Below are positions 14,001-25,007 of a stretch of DNA of 64,000 nucleotides, piece by piece. Within the stretch, counting starts at the first letter, position 1; each line of letters starts with the position of its first letter. The notes below the pieces were generated by a model that searched no databases, was not told the DNA's origin, and worked only from the letters and a program-made list of their open reading frames with translations. A program made the position numbers and the translations under genes. The stretch spans positions 1,162,501-1,226,500 of the forward strand of contig JBAMJR010000186.1 of assembly GCA_038501785.1 (NCBI GenBank), read 5' to 3'. This DNA comes from Myoxocephalus aenaeus (taxonomy: Eukaryota; Chordata; Actinopteri; Perciformes; Cottidae).

Positions 14001-15003
14001 ATGTGCTTAAGAGTAGAGACTCTTGCAAGATGCACAGGCTCATTATAACAGGTTTGAAGCAGACAGCGTTACTTTGCCTGAGGTAAAAAAAAATAGGGCA
14101 AAATATAAAAGCAGGAGGGGAGATGACAATAACTTTAAGGAGAACGTACAATAACTGCGTTTATATGCACCAAGTATTCAGTTTCTCTCCCTCATTCTAA
14201 TTATTCCTATTGAGCTGTTTACAAGGCTGATGAAAATTAATATTCCGCTAATATTCCCGCTTACATGAAAGTCAAAGTCAGTTTTATTTGTCACTTCTTC
14301 CATATTGTGCAAACATACAGAGGACCTGAAATTATGTTTCTCTACTGTCTGAAAAAAAAGTGAATAGTGCAACATTTAAAAAAGTAAAACATAGACAACA
14401 TATAACATATAAACATATAAACAACATCTAAACTAGACAACATATAACATATAAACAACATATAAACATATAAACAACATATAAACATATAAATATAGTG
14501 CAGAAACATAAAGTGAATAGTGCACATTTAAAAAAAAATTTTTTTAAAAACATGCAGCCGTGGGCACTCGGTCTCAGTCTACCGTGTTTTTACAATGTTC
14601 AATACGTGTGTTTCTCCTTCCGACTAGAAGTGTGGGCTCTTCTTTTGGGCGTGCATCTCTGCAAACTGTTGGTAGATGTTTTGTGTATAACTATACGACG
14701 CACACAGCGGACCAATTGGCTGTGTGTCTCAAATTGCTTTAAAATGCATGCATATCGTCGATAGAATGCTCCCTAAAAAACCTGAACTATATATATCGAC
14801 ATATCCCACATGCTTTAATCAGAAAATGCTCCATTTGGGAAAAAGACTAAATTATAAAATTGTGTGTGTTCCTGTTTTTTCTTCTTCATCCCAACAAGCC
14901 TCGAGAGCCGAAAGAGAAGGCCTCTCATGAAGATCATAACTACGAGAACCCCATCGTCCTGCAAGCAGGTTTTACCAATAAAGCGCCGCCAAAGGGGACC
15001 TGA
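2052..15003 (+). CDS. Siglec-like (CD22/MAG-type) three-Ig-domain transmembrane receptor
   Basis: Coding exons: 2052-2100, 2248-2456, 3888-4038, 4764-4921, 6147-6300, 8661-8797, 9833-9971, 11364-11463, 11697-11706, 12439-12513, 14899-15003 (428 aa, phases close). Exon 1 gives a signal peptide. Exons 2-3 form a V-set domain with the siglec pattern SCVTVPC and an F-strand Arg in YFFRLE, the position that binds sialic acid in siglecs. Exons 4-5 and 6-7 form two more Ig domains; the first has the extra siglec cysteine (VQVPCSS) and the second begins YAPRV. Exon 8 is a membrane helix (about residues 340-360). The tail has SNYDRL, which fits the ITIM pattern S-x-Y-x-x-L, a near-ITIM HVYTDL, and YENP, a YxN SH2 (Grb2-type) motif. 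Expected role: cell-surface lectin with inhibitory signalling. The family is clear. The exact orthologue is not: mammalian CD22 has seven Ig domains and MAG five. Confidence 0.85.
2654..2672. repeat. Poly-C run
   Basis: Nineteen consecutive C residues in intron 2 of the siglec-like gene; a slippage-prone homopolymer. Confidence 0.95.
3077..3743. repeat. 35-bp minisatellite (about 19 copies) in a siglec-like intron
   Basis: Head-to-tail units of 35 bp with the constant core CAATATGTGAACATTC. They differ mainly at single positions (AGCACAA versus AGCTCAA, TCTCT versus TCTCA or TCACT). The variants recur in mixed order, as expected from unequal exchange. The array ends about 145 bp before the acceptor of exon 3. 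Confidence 0.95.
4575..4675 (+). repeat. Dispersed teleost repeat fragment
   Basis: Shares the ordered blocks GACACAGTTAG, GGTGGAGACCAAAA and AGCTAAAA with 25325-25595 in the il11 intron, so it is a second copy of one interspersed family. No ORF or terminal repeats are visible. The class was not determined. Confidence 0.65.
6870..7040 (+). repeat. Dispersed teleost repeat ending TTCCACCACTG
   Basis: Contains the recurrent fish-genome phrasing of AAGTA-rich words (TCAAGTAACGTACC, GTTGAGTGAATGTA, TTCCACCACTG). Recognised from general familiarity with teleost non-coding sequence. Related words occur near 4960-5000, 7680-7720 and 61740-61800. Confidence 0.5.
7141..7430. repeat. Polypyrimidine 7-mer array (CTCCTGC-type)
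   Basis: About 290 bp composed almost only of C and T on the + strand, built from CTCCTGC and CTCCCTC words. It lies in the intron between siglec-like exons 5 and 6. All three frames on the purine strand are open (Arg/Glu/Gly-rich), which is a composition artefact. Confidence 0.95.
10195..11101. repeat. Purine-rich degenerate minisatellite (AAGTGAAGTG / AAGCTACAAAGTAAAG)
   Basis: About 0.9 kb made from AAGTGAAGTGAG and AAGCTACAAAGTAAAG words in mixed order. It lies in the intron between exon 7 (third Ig domain) and exon 8 (membrane segment) of the siglec-like gene. The reverse strand reads as an artefactual 147-aa frame. Confidence 0.9.
13317..13800. mobile_element. Retroelement-like dispersed repeat fragment with AGAATC tail
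   Basis: Begins with tandem AGAATC words followed by AAACTGTTTATTAGCC, and near its far end reads GAGCCCTGTTGATGAGCCCGACTGCCGACGGG. This layout resembles the 3' end of fish non-LTR elements in reverse orientation. No coding remnant was identified, so the class is uncertain. Confidence 0.45.
14268..14530. repeat. Dispersed repeat with a tandem ACATATAAAC block
   Basis: Starts with GTCAGTTTTATTTGTCACTTC, a recurrent fish interspersed-repeat phrase, and runs into tandem ACATATAAAC units (about 14390-14490). It sits in the last intron of the siglec-like gene. Confidence 0.5.
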
Positions 15004-15177
15004 AGAAACCGGTCAAAGTTTTTTATTGAATATGTTTTGTTAAAGCTTCAAATATTCGAGGAAAAGTCACATCTACTCCACATATTATTGATCCACTTTG
15101 AAGTCATCTCATGGTCATTTTTTTTGTTTTTGGTGACTTGTAGATGTCTCACATGTTCTTTTGCACAAACACATATA

Positions 15178-15408
15178 CCGTAAACGTCAGGTTACGCGCC
15201 GCTACTGCCTTCGGTCAGTGTCCCCGTTAGCTCCCCGCTGTAGCCAGCTGGGGCTCCTGCTAGCGCTCCGTCACTTCGCCGCTAACTTCCGCTAGCTCCC
15301 CGAAAACCACCAAAGGTAGCGGGACCAGGCTCGACACCCGACTTGGGCAGAGGGGACGCGGGCAGTAGCAGCAGCAGCGCTAGCGGGGACACTGAACGAC
15401 GTTTACGG
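15178..15408. mobile_element. MITE, copy 1 (231 bp, TA target site)
   Basis: Terminal inverted repeats CCGTAAACGTC/GACGTTTACGG are flanked by TA on both sides (15176-15177 and 15409-15410). The interior is nearly the same as the MITE at 39507-39843. It lies in the 3' UTR of the siglec-like gene, between the stop codon and the AATAAA at 15463. Confidence 0.85.
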
Positions 15409-15462
15409 TATATATTTAAATGTATATATTCATTATTATACGTCTGGAAACTGGAATTTAAC

Positions 15463-15468
15463 AATAAA
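15463..15468 (+). terminator. Candidate polyadenylation signal of the siglec-like gene
   Basis: AATAAA 460 bp after the stop codon, followed by T/GT-rich sequence. It is the first good signal downstream of the CDS. Confidence 0.5.
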
Positions 15469-15684
15469 GTTGTTTGAGTAATACACTTTTAAGAAGGTGA
15501 TCAAATACTTTTTGTTCATAACTCCCATACCTTTCTCTAACAAGTCATCCTTTTAGCTCATTTGTTATGTTCTCAAGATTTATTCGTGAGACTTTTGGGC
15601 CATTTAAACAACTCAAGAGAAGCAGTATTGTAAACACTGCTATAGAAAAGGACAGCAAGTTGCAGCCAAACTTCATTTACCGAA

Positions 15685-15734
15685 CGTTTCCTTTGAAGCC
15701 GTCTGACCGAGGTCAGACGGCTTCAAAGGAAACG
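15685..15734. repeat. Perfect 24-bp-arm inverted repeat with 2-base centre
   Basis: Positions 15685-15708 are exactly reverse-complementary to 15711-15734, with GA at the centre. The arms begin CGTTTCCTTTGAAGCC. There is no T-run and no repeat boundary next to it. Confidence 0.97.
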
Positions 15735-18514
15735 CTTGCAGCAGCGATGTCACTTCTAACGCATTAACTCCCACTTTGGTCTCTTTGATCTGTGAGGTGA
15801 CACACACGTCTTTGGTAATTTACTGGCGCACATGAACGGCTTATGATGTGAAAAAGCATTGTTGTATTGAAGGATCACTGAGACGGCTGAACCAATGTTA
15901 ATGTTTACTTTTACACACTTTAATAACATTATTAATGAGTTGTGAATTTGATGCTGGTTATCACAGATAATTGAAATATTTGAAAAAATGTATTTGCTGT
16001 ATTTAGTTATGTATTCCAATAACTATTGTTGAAATTAATTAATTATTTTATTTCATCCTTTTAAAGGTGCCTGGCCACATGTTCCAAATAAAACACTTCC
16101 TCCTCTGCTCCTCCATACGAGCTTAACTTACAGTGTCACGTCTTCTCCATTATGGTTCCATTTCGAGTCAAAAAGATCATAAAGAAGGTTATGCTTCATG
16201 GCGGGGCTACAAGGTGATTGACAGGTTTTTACAGAGTTGTCGGTGTTTACAACTCTTACTTTAACTTTAACCCCTTTCACAGTGTGTTTTCAGTTCATAA
16301 AAGTTTGGTTTTAAACTAAAACTATGACAAGACTTCCCTCATTCCAAAGATTGTATTGTGTGTTCTGTGGCAACATCCGTAACATCCGACCTGCAACATG
16401 TTGCACCTGGCGTCTGAGACAGAGACATCCATCACCAGCTGCGTGTCCGAGACCACGAAACCCAACAGCAGCAGAGGAAAGAGACAATCGAAGAGCCAAA
16501 TCTGAGACGAGTGGACTTATGAGTTCATGTTTTCATCCCCCGCCTGTCTTGGTTGGAAAAAACTGCGGCATAACACAACACACTCTATATATGACGCTCT
16601 AAACCTCTTGGAAATAAACTCATCGGGATGAGATCAGACTCGCGTGGGGTTTCTCAGACTGAACAGCAAACACACATTCTTAAGATTTTTTTTGTCAGGA
16701 AGACGCCGACACGCTTCAGTCGCTGTCAATGCTGGAGGTCCGTTGTCTGGCTGAATTCCTGCCTAATGTGATGAATCTGGTGTGTCAGCGTTTGATGCCT
16801 AAAAATAAGCCTTTGAATGGTCTCTTTTCATGCCTTTGCTGGTGCAGGTGCTGGCTTGGATCATTCCAGGTTTGGACAGCCTTTTTTTTCTTCTTCTTCC
16901 TTTGTTGTTGACAGTAATGAAAACATAAGAAACACTTTGAAGCTATTTTTCTTTTAAACTTTTCAGTAAAAAAAAGAAAAAGAAAAGAAGAGAAAACCTG
17001 CGTCTGTCATTCATTTGCATGCAGCTTCCCCCCCCAAACTCGCCCATTCACGGCTGCATTCCTCACATTCCTTCATTCAACTGAGGCCAGAAAAAAAGAA
17101 AGAGAGAGCGAGAGAGAGAGAAAGCAGAAGATATCCGGAACGTGGGCGTTTGGGGAAATGATTAGTGTGCTTGTGAAAACCACTATTGAGGACAAGCCCC
17201 CCCCCCCCCATAACCCCCTTCTAAAACACACACACACACACACACACACACTATTCGTTACCCCATTTGGCATTGTCTTTGCTGACAAAAGGAGGGCGAG
17301 CGCGTCAGACCCGGCGGCCGTTATGACGTATGTTTCCGTGCATCACTTTCACCGGATCCAAGTTCAGCTTAATGCCAAACAACAATCTGATGACTGTAAC
17401 TTACACAATTAACAGGGGGGCACATTTCAGGATGCAGCTCTCAGGTAGGTCAGGTGTTCTGCACCATGGTGGGTGGAGACTTACTTGTCAAACATATTTC
17501 ATAAGAAGCGGGAAAGTTTAAGCTTCTTGGAAACCTTTTTTTCAACGTCATCCCTCGGGTGCTTCGGCCTGCTGACGACGTATCTTTGAGGCCAAAACCA
17601 CGGATCAATTAAAGATGTGAGTAACGTAGTGATGATGCTACAACTTTCATCCACAGTGACTTCAGCTGAAGTGAGTAAGTTGTGACTTTTTAGTTGAACC
17701 TGTTCCTAAAAATTTCCATTCATTCAACCAAAAGTAGTAGTAGGAAAAGCACCGCCTGCATTGTGGTGTTTATCAACATAACAAGGACCCGGTTGAACTG
17801 CAGCATATCAAATGTCTACAGATTTATAATGTTAAGACAACAAAACCACTTTGTTAGATTTAGGAAAAACATCATGGTTGTGCTTAAAAAAACTACTTTT
17901 TAACCACGTAAAACGTAAAAAATGTAGCATGCCATGTCACAATATTGACAACAAAACGGCGGATCCTGAAGAGGTTAGCATAGAATGCTGCGATAGCATC
18001 AGTTATATCATAATTAGAGAGTATTTCGTCATTAAAAGAGTAGCAAAAAACAAAGTTTTTGCTCATCTCCTTAGGCTTTGATTGGCAGATAGTTCATCCA
18101 ATCACCTGCCACATATTTTTGTTTGAAAGTAAGTGGCTCCCCTTTTCCAAAAAGTTTCCATCGGCTCACCATGGCTCTGTTTTTGCGAACTATTGCCTGC
18201 AAGTGCAAAAATATGAACTCTTAACATTTTTCTAACACACTGGGTTAAAATAAGCACATAAACTCCAGTTTAGGGCAACAAGACATCATGGAAAAACATC
18301 ATGGTTTGTGTAAAATAACCACGTGAACTAAGTAAAACGTAAATAATGTAATATGAGTACAGAAAACACGTCACAAGTCAAAATAACTCGACACCCGTCT
18401 GGAACTGTCCTGTGTTTGTTGGGGTTTTTGCCGTGTTAATATTTCGTCGTCACACAGAGCCCTCTGAAAATCTATCTTTTGAGAATCAGACACATGTTTA
18501 CACATATTATCTCA

Positions 18515-18800
18515 ACAGTTACATTACATTTCATTTAGCTGACGCTTTTATCCAAAGCAAGTGCATTCAACCATGAGTACAAACTCAGAACAACAAGAAT
18601 CAAGAAAGTACAATTTCTTCAATAAAGTTAAACTGTCATTTAAGTGCTACTAAGGTGCTACTTTCTTTATTCAAGGTATAGTAAAAAAAAGATGTGTTTT
18701 TAGTTTATACTTTCTGCTGTCAATGGGGAGCTCATTCCACCGTTGAGGAGCGAGGACAGCAAACAGTCGTGACTTTGTTGAGTGTTTAGCTCGCAGTGAC
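18515..18800 (+). mobile_element. Interspersed repeat (family also at 39405-39945)
   Basis: Starts ACATTACATTTCATTTAGCTG, a phrase common in fish genomes, and continues through AACCATGAGTACAA, TAAGTGCTACTAAGGTGCTA and AGATGTGTTTTTAG to GGGGAGCTCATTCCACCG. The same ordered blocks occur in reverse orientation at 39405-39945. No ORF; class not determined. Confidence 0.75.
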
Positions 18801-20194
18801 GGAGCAGTTGTGTCTATGATGCACAGCATTTAAAAGCAATATCTTTTTAAAGAGAAATCTTCATTTCTAGCCTAAAAAGGTCTTATTTAGTGTGCGGTTG
18901 TACTCATATTCGCCCCGTCTCACTTCTAGTTGCAAAAAAGAAAAGAAAACAGCAACGGCTAAAATCCAAGATGGCGACCAGCCGAATACGAGCCCGCCAA
19001 CCAATGGGTGACGTCTTGGTGACAACGTTCACTTCTTATGTGGCCTGTGGCTGAAACTCCTTTTAAAGCTCTGAAAAGCATCAAAAACTGAGATCAGGTG
19101 AGTGACGTTAATCAGGGTAGAACACCACAATCAAACTAAAACTGATACGTGATTGAAACCGAGAGCGAATGAGACGGAGATGACTTTCACTGAGGGGAAC
19201 TGACGCAATAACCCTTTGACGAGTGAAATCACACTCACAGGTGTAACCTACATTTAGATTTGTTTAAGGATCAATGATTAATGATTAATGATTAATCCTC
19301 TCTTTAGCGAGAACATCGTCAAAGCCGGGAAAAATCCTAAAATGTAGAAAACACATCAACACATATTATGAAAATGAACTTTTCTTCGAAACTCTAGAAA
19401 TTCCACGAGCGCAACCACACAGCGGTTTAAAAAAACGGACGTTATTAACTGATCAACTTCTTCCGTCTCGTTGAGTTTTACTTCCTGTTTTCCGGGTTCA
19501 GTTGCATCATTACTTGGCATTGCGGGCAGGAAGCCGCACTGGGAGATGCCCAGTACGACCACAGACGCGTAACTGGTGGAGCAGCTGGAGTTCAAGAGCA
19601 CATTCACTGCGGTCGAGACTATATTTCTCCTCACAGTGACAGGAGGAAGGAAGGGGGCCGTTCGTTTACTTTAGTTTATCATCTTTCCTGCATTTATTAT
19701 TAATGGACTGTGTGCTGCTGGGATGTCGTCACCCCGTCTGCACGCTTGACTTTCCCCTTTCAGTTGCATCATCTTCTGTTTAAATTTGCAGAAGAGTGTA
19801 AACAATTGTAGACAAATTGGATGTTGAGAGGTTGTACAAAACTCTATTTATCATATCAATAATATATATATATATACACACTGTATGTATTTTCTTCTTG
19901 TCACTTTCGGCCTCGTTAAGTCTTAATTTGTATTTAATTTTCTGGCATCTACCGTGTGAAAAAGAAGAAAGTGAAGCAATGACATCAGGGAACGCAAGGA
20001 GGAGGAGGAGGGGGAGGAAGAATTGCTCAATTTGGTATTTTTTGATTGTGGTTTCATTAAATGTATGATTTAATTCATTCAGAATCAATGAACACACACT
20101 TTTAAAGCTTCTTTTTTTTTTCAGATGAGGGGGGTTAGAGGGAGGGGGGTCTGTCCAGCGTGGGCGTTGATGCTCGAATGGCGACGATGGCTGA

Positions 20195-20232
20195 TGACTC
20201 AGGTGATGTGTCATGCTGCTATGCTATAAAAG
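20195..20232 (+). promoter_or_regulatory. il11: il11 core promoter: AP-1 site and TATA box
   Basis: TGACTCA at 20195-20201 is a consensus AP-1 site, and TATAAAAG at 20225-20232 is a strong TATA box about 105 bp before the start codon. A TGATGTGTCA word lies between them. Mammalian IL11 promoters are also known for AP-1 sites close to the TATA box, so the layout supports this as the true promoter. Confidence 0.8.
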
Positions 20233-20336
20233 GGAACTTTTACATTTTGTCCACACACACAATAACACACACACACGTACAGTACACACACTGGACTGGA
20301 GAAGGAGGTTTGTTTACTACAGCAGGAGCAGAAAAG

Positions 20337-20393
20337 ATGAAATGTAAGTTTTGTTTATGATACTTTCAGAGAGTGAATTGAGATGGGTGTCTC

Positions 20394-20476
<83 letters not shown>

Positions 20477-20651
20477 GAGGGGTGGTCTACTGCACGTGGT
20501 CTTTACTCTTACTTTTAGAGTCAGTTTGGTGAGAGAGAGTTTGTGAATGAATGAATGAATGAATGTGGGAACTTTGTGGCTGAAACAGAAGGTTTAGTTT
20601 TTAAATGTGATTGAGTTTCACAAAGTGAAAGGTTGGGCAGTGATTGTGTGT

Positions 20652-20682
<31 letters not shown>

Positions 20683-21591
20683 GTCCCTGAGTGGTTTGAA
20701 CTTGGCAACAATATAATTGTGTCCAGCAGCATCAGACTTAATTAATGTACTCAAACAGTAAAACATGGAGTGATCATTACACAAATGTGTATGGTCATCT
20801 GGTCACTTTCTATGGCCAATGGTCACTAATGTCTCATTAATGAAAGTATTGCAATATTTATGTAATTGCAGTATTATGTGGCGTCATTCCCCGGGAAAAA
20901 AACATGCTTTATCACAGTTTTTCTCTATTGTAAACGCACAAAACCAGGAACTATGCACACGATTCTGAAAATGTGGTGCCCAGGTATCAACATTAAGACA
21001 CGTATTTTCTTTTAAATAGAAACTCTCATTCAACCAGGACTGAAATCTAAGGGGTTGCCACTTTTATGATGATGCAGCGAGTGTCAGACACGCAATGTTT
21101 GTGTCAGAGCAGCCGCTCGTAGAGTCATGAGACGAGCAGCGGTGAGGAATGGTTGTGTGCGTGAATGAAAAGTTGTAATCACTAGGCAGTGAAAGTCTTC
21201 TCTCCTGCCTTTCAGATGACATAACGCTTTATTGCTTAAGTCGATTACTAACTAATCACTAAAAACATGCTGACTCGTAACAACAACAAGAGAGTGTGTG
21301 TTTGTGTCTAAGAGAAGTGATACACATGAGTCAGGTAGGCAGACGATGATGTCATCATGCGCATCATTTACTGTAATGTAATATGCACACTCACTGTATG
21401 AGGATGGGTTATGGATGTAAAAAGAAGCCTAAAGGGTCAGTGGTGATGACAGTTTTTCCCCCAGTGGCCAAATATGGTACTGCGACTGTAAAAAACTTCC
21501 TGGTTGATGTAACACTGTGTGTGTGTGTGTGTGTGTCAAACTTGATGACATGAGGAAACGCACTGCAACGTGTGAAACAGCACAGAGCAGT

Positions 21592-21650
<59 letters not shown>

Positions 21651-24600
21651 GGAAAGTTAGAGCTCATGAAACAGATGGTGTATAACTTATGTTATTACTA
21701 ATGATCATTTTCTGAAAGTATTTTTTCTTCTTCTTTTAATTCTAGGGAAATGATGGTTTCAGTTAATTTTCCGACAGAAAATAGTTTTTATTATTAGTAT
21801 TATTAGTACACATCGTTGTTGGGGCTTTATACTTTTTTCGCAAAGTTGCTATGTTTAACAGTTAGCTTTCATAAAGCTCAGGATTCAAATCAATAGTTAG
21901 CTGTGATAGATGGTGAGAAAAGGACATTAGTATTTACTGCATTATAAAAGTGTCAGTTCTCGATGAACTACTGGATTTGAAGCTTTCCTGAACACATCGA
22001 TGTTCATGGCCATTCCTATGGGACCTAATCTGATTTAAAACTGCAATTATATCAATTTCACTTCCCAACATGCCAAAACATGATCCAGATCAATGTCACA
22101 GATGTCTTCTGTGTTGCTGTTGATAAGGTGAAATGAAAACACCTGGCGTTCTCCAACAACTTTTCATGAGAAGTAGCACAATACGTGCAGCAGAAACAAG
22201 CTGTCAATTGACTCTAGGGAGCCTTTTACGCGACCCGAAGGTCACCGCGTAGTTCTCCAAAACGCTTGCGAAACGGCGGTAACGTGAGCCACCGAGTGCA
22301 AACCCGTCGTAAGGATGGCCTCTGAGAAAGTGTAGGTGCATTCAGTTTGTTGCCTGCAACCGCACTGCAATAGCCGTCAAACCAAAAGATAAAAGACACT
22401 AAAAAATAATGATAATTTGCCATTGCATTCGTCACTAAGAGCGACACCTTTCACATACTCATTGGATCCATTGTTAATATTAAAACATTGATGAGTGCCA
22501 CTGATGTTTTTTTTGGAGATTTCTAAAACCACAGAAATAAAAAAATCAAACATCCAGAGCCCCGTAAAGATCAAGTGCGCCGCACCACAGCAGTGTTTTG
22601 TTTAAAAGTCAAACGTTCCCACTCGTGGTTTGCCAGTTCCTTGAAAGTGAAAAAAAAAAAAAGGGTTTCTTTTGGTTTTGGTGGTCGGAGTTGGCACTTC
22701 CTGCCCGACGCCGCTCACATCCGGAAGTTCCCCCGAAGTTCATGAGAAGTTTTCTCGAGATTCAGCGGCAAAAGGGGGAAGGATACAAAGAGGAACGGAT
22801 ACCGAGGAAGTGTGTGTGTGTGCACGTGCGCGCTGACGAAATAAACCTGGGAAACACATCAAAGACGAACTATTCACTCTGCTTCTCAAGCAGTTCTGCA
22901 GTGAGCTGTAACGCTGTCACAGCTGTTTGCGCTGCCAGATGCGTGACTGTATAACGCAACAACGGTCCAGGGATGTTTTTATAGTACAGCAGAGGCTTTT
23001 TTTTTTGCTGATGTCTTCTTTCAAAAAAAAATTCCAATAGCTTTATGATGCTAATCCAGATTTCCTGTTTGTGCTGACGACCAGCAGTCCTCACGGACGT
23101 GGAGAAATTCTGCAGAAATGTGTATTTTATTCGTAAGAAGCTGGACGTGCACTGATTCACTGGCCAGTTTGGGACACTTGAGCCGTTTAAAGGGAACATC
23201 TGTTTGTTGTCGGATCGGATTGCATGTGTTCAAACATGGCTTTGAAGGCAGAAATCATCTTATTGGTGCAGTTGTTCCAGTCAACTCACATGAGAGCCCC
23301 TCAACTGTCATGAAAAACGTTGCCAAACAGGCGAGAATGTGTCCAACTCACAGCGAGACCGTTATGAAACAATATTTATGTTTTCTCTCTCTAAGAGGCA
23401 GCTTATTGCCAAATTCCAGGTCGTGGAGCAATACAATGCAGGCTTGTTTATTTATTCAGGAAAGATCATTTCATTTGGTTTCCTGTCTGCAGTGATGACG
23501 CTTCATCGTGCGTCTCTTGATGTTAAAGTCACAGTGCTTTAAGTTTCCATGACATCACACCATGTATTTATTCTGTAATTTGTCATTTAATTCACTTTTA
23601 CCCAAACGAGGGATTTACAGTATGATAACCGCCTCACCTTTATCTGTTCAAAGTTAAAATATTGGCAGATTGGACACAAATCTGCTGCTGAATATTAAAC
23701 ACATTTAATGATTTCAATATGGCATGAATTTGTGTCCTCTGTCTTGTTTGATTGTTGATTGTTTTTAGGACAAATCTGCACTATTGTGCCACCATAAATT
23801 ACTCATGATAATACAAAATATGCATCAAAAAGCAAAACATGCATCAAAAAGCAAAACAACTACATTCACAGGAGGAGTTTGAATAGAAACAATGAAAAGC
23901 GAAAACAAAATTTAATCTGAAGACTTTTTTTTTACTGAAGAAATAAAAATGCATGAAAAGCTTTTGTACTCGAAACCAAAAGTGCATTGGACCTCCTTCC
24001 CTGCGACCTTTGACCTCAAAGTAACTGCAGTCTGAATAACAGTTAAAGTGTTTAAAGTGCACCGCGTCAGACACTAAGTGGATGTTTTCCCTTGAAAGAG
24101 CGCAGCCTGAGGCGTCGGTGCGATGATGTCACCACATAGATTACCATGAGTCAGACAGCTCCCAGCTCCTTTTCCACCAGGAGGCCCCGAGCCGGCGGGG
24201 GGCCGCTGCATACCTCGCATTCCTTCACCCTGAGCTAACGCTAACGTACAGTTCACTTCTTTGTTGCCCCGGCCGATTGGAAATTCTCAAGTTGCATGAA
24301 AGCAGCGGATAGATTTCCAGACTTGCACAATGTTTGATTAAAGCGCTCCTTCCTTGAAGAGAGATCATCGCCGATTAAAACAGCTTAAGGGACCAAGACA
24401 AAGCAAACCGCAGAGGATTTGGGGGAATTATTCACAGAGAGAGGACAGCTTGGTGATTCTTTTCCGTGTGTTTATCGGAATCAGCTTTATTGGCCGTGTG
24501 TGTTTTCCAGTGGCGGGCCGTGCATTTTGCACCTAGGCCTTCAGTGCCGTCTGATATTGTTTACATAAATACTCGCATGACAGGACGCTGCCTCATTAAC

Positions 24601-24950
24601 GGACAATGCATGTGGTTCACATCAACAATGTATGTATCCGAGGGTTTATCTTGCGCCTATACTTCACTTTATTAATAACACAAACACATGGAATTTGTCT
24701 CCGGTTATACGTAGCTCTGACACACAATATGCAATAAATAAGATACAAATAAATAAAGACAACAGAGACAAGAGACAATTAAAGTAGTGCAGAAGGAAGA
24801 GTCTGGTTAATTAATTCATGCCTATAAGGCAATATTTAAATAAATATGTAATTTATTTATCTGATTAAAACCAAAAGTCTATTTATTTAATTGTTTTTGT
24901 ATTTATTCATCCTTTTATTTATTTGACAAGGACAGTACATAGGCCATCAT

Positions 24951-25007
<57 letters not shown>

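Larger units (their letters stand above)
15480..20190. other. Intergenic region between the siglec-like gene and il11
   Basis: No convincing exon. Contents seen: a perfect inverted repeat at 15685-15734, an interspersed repeat at 18515-18800, a short CA tract near 17230, C/G homopolymers and a purine-rich block near 17090-17125. Short ORFs here are not supported by splice context or recognisable protein sequence. Confidence 0.5.
19815..20472 (+). repeat. Left arm of the large inverted duplication (il11 promoter and exon 1)
   Basis: This segment, from the ATTGG before the (TA)n tract through the (GT)n at 20401-20472, is repeated in reverse complement at 31686-32338. Differences seen are mostly microsatellite length and scattered single bases (for example GATACTTTC here versus GATAATTTC). 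It contains the AP-1 site, TATA box, leader, ATG and first donor of il11. Confidence 0.95.

Noticed and set aside
22598..22954. 118-aa frame in il11 intron 1
   Set aside because: No splice sites, domain or similarity; it ends in GT-rich low-complexity codons.
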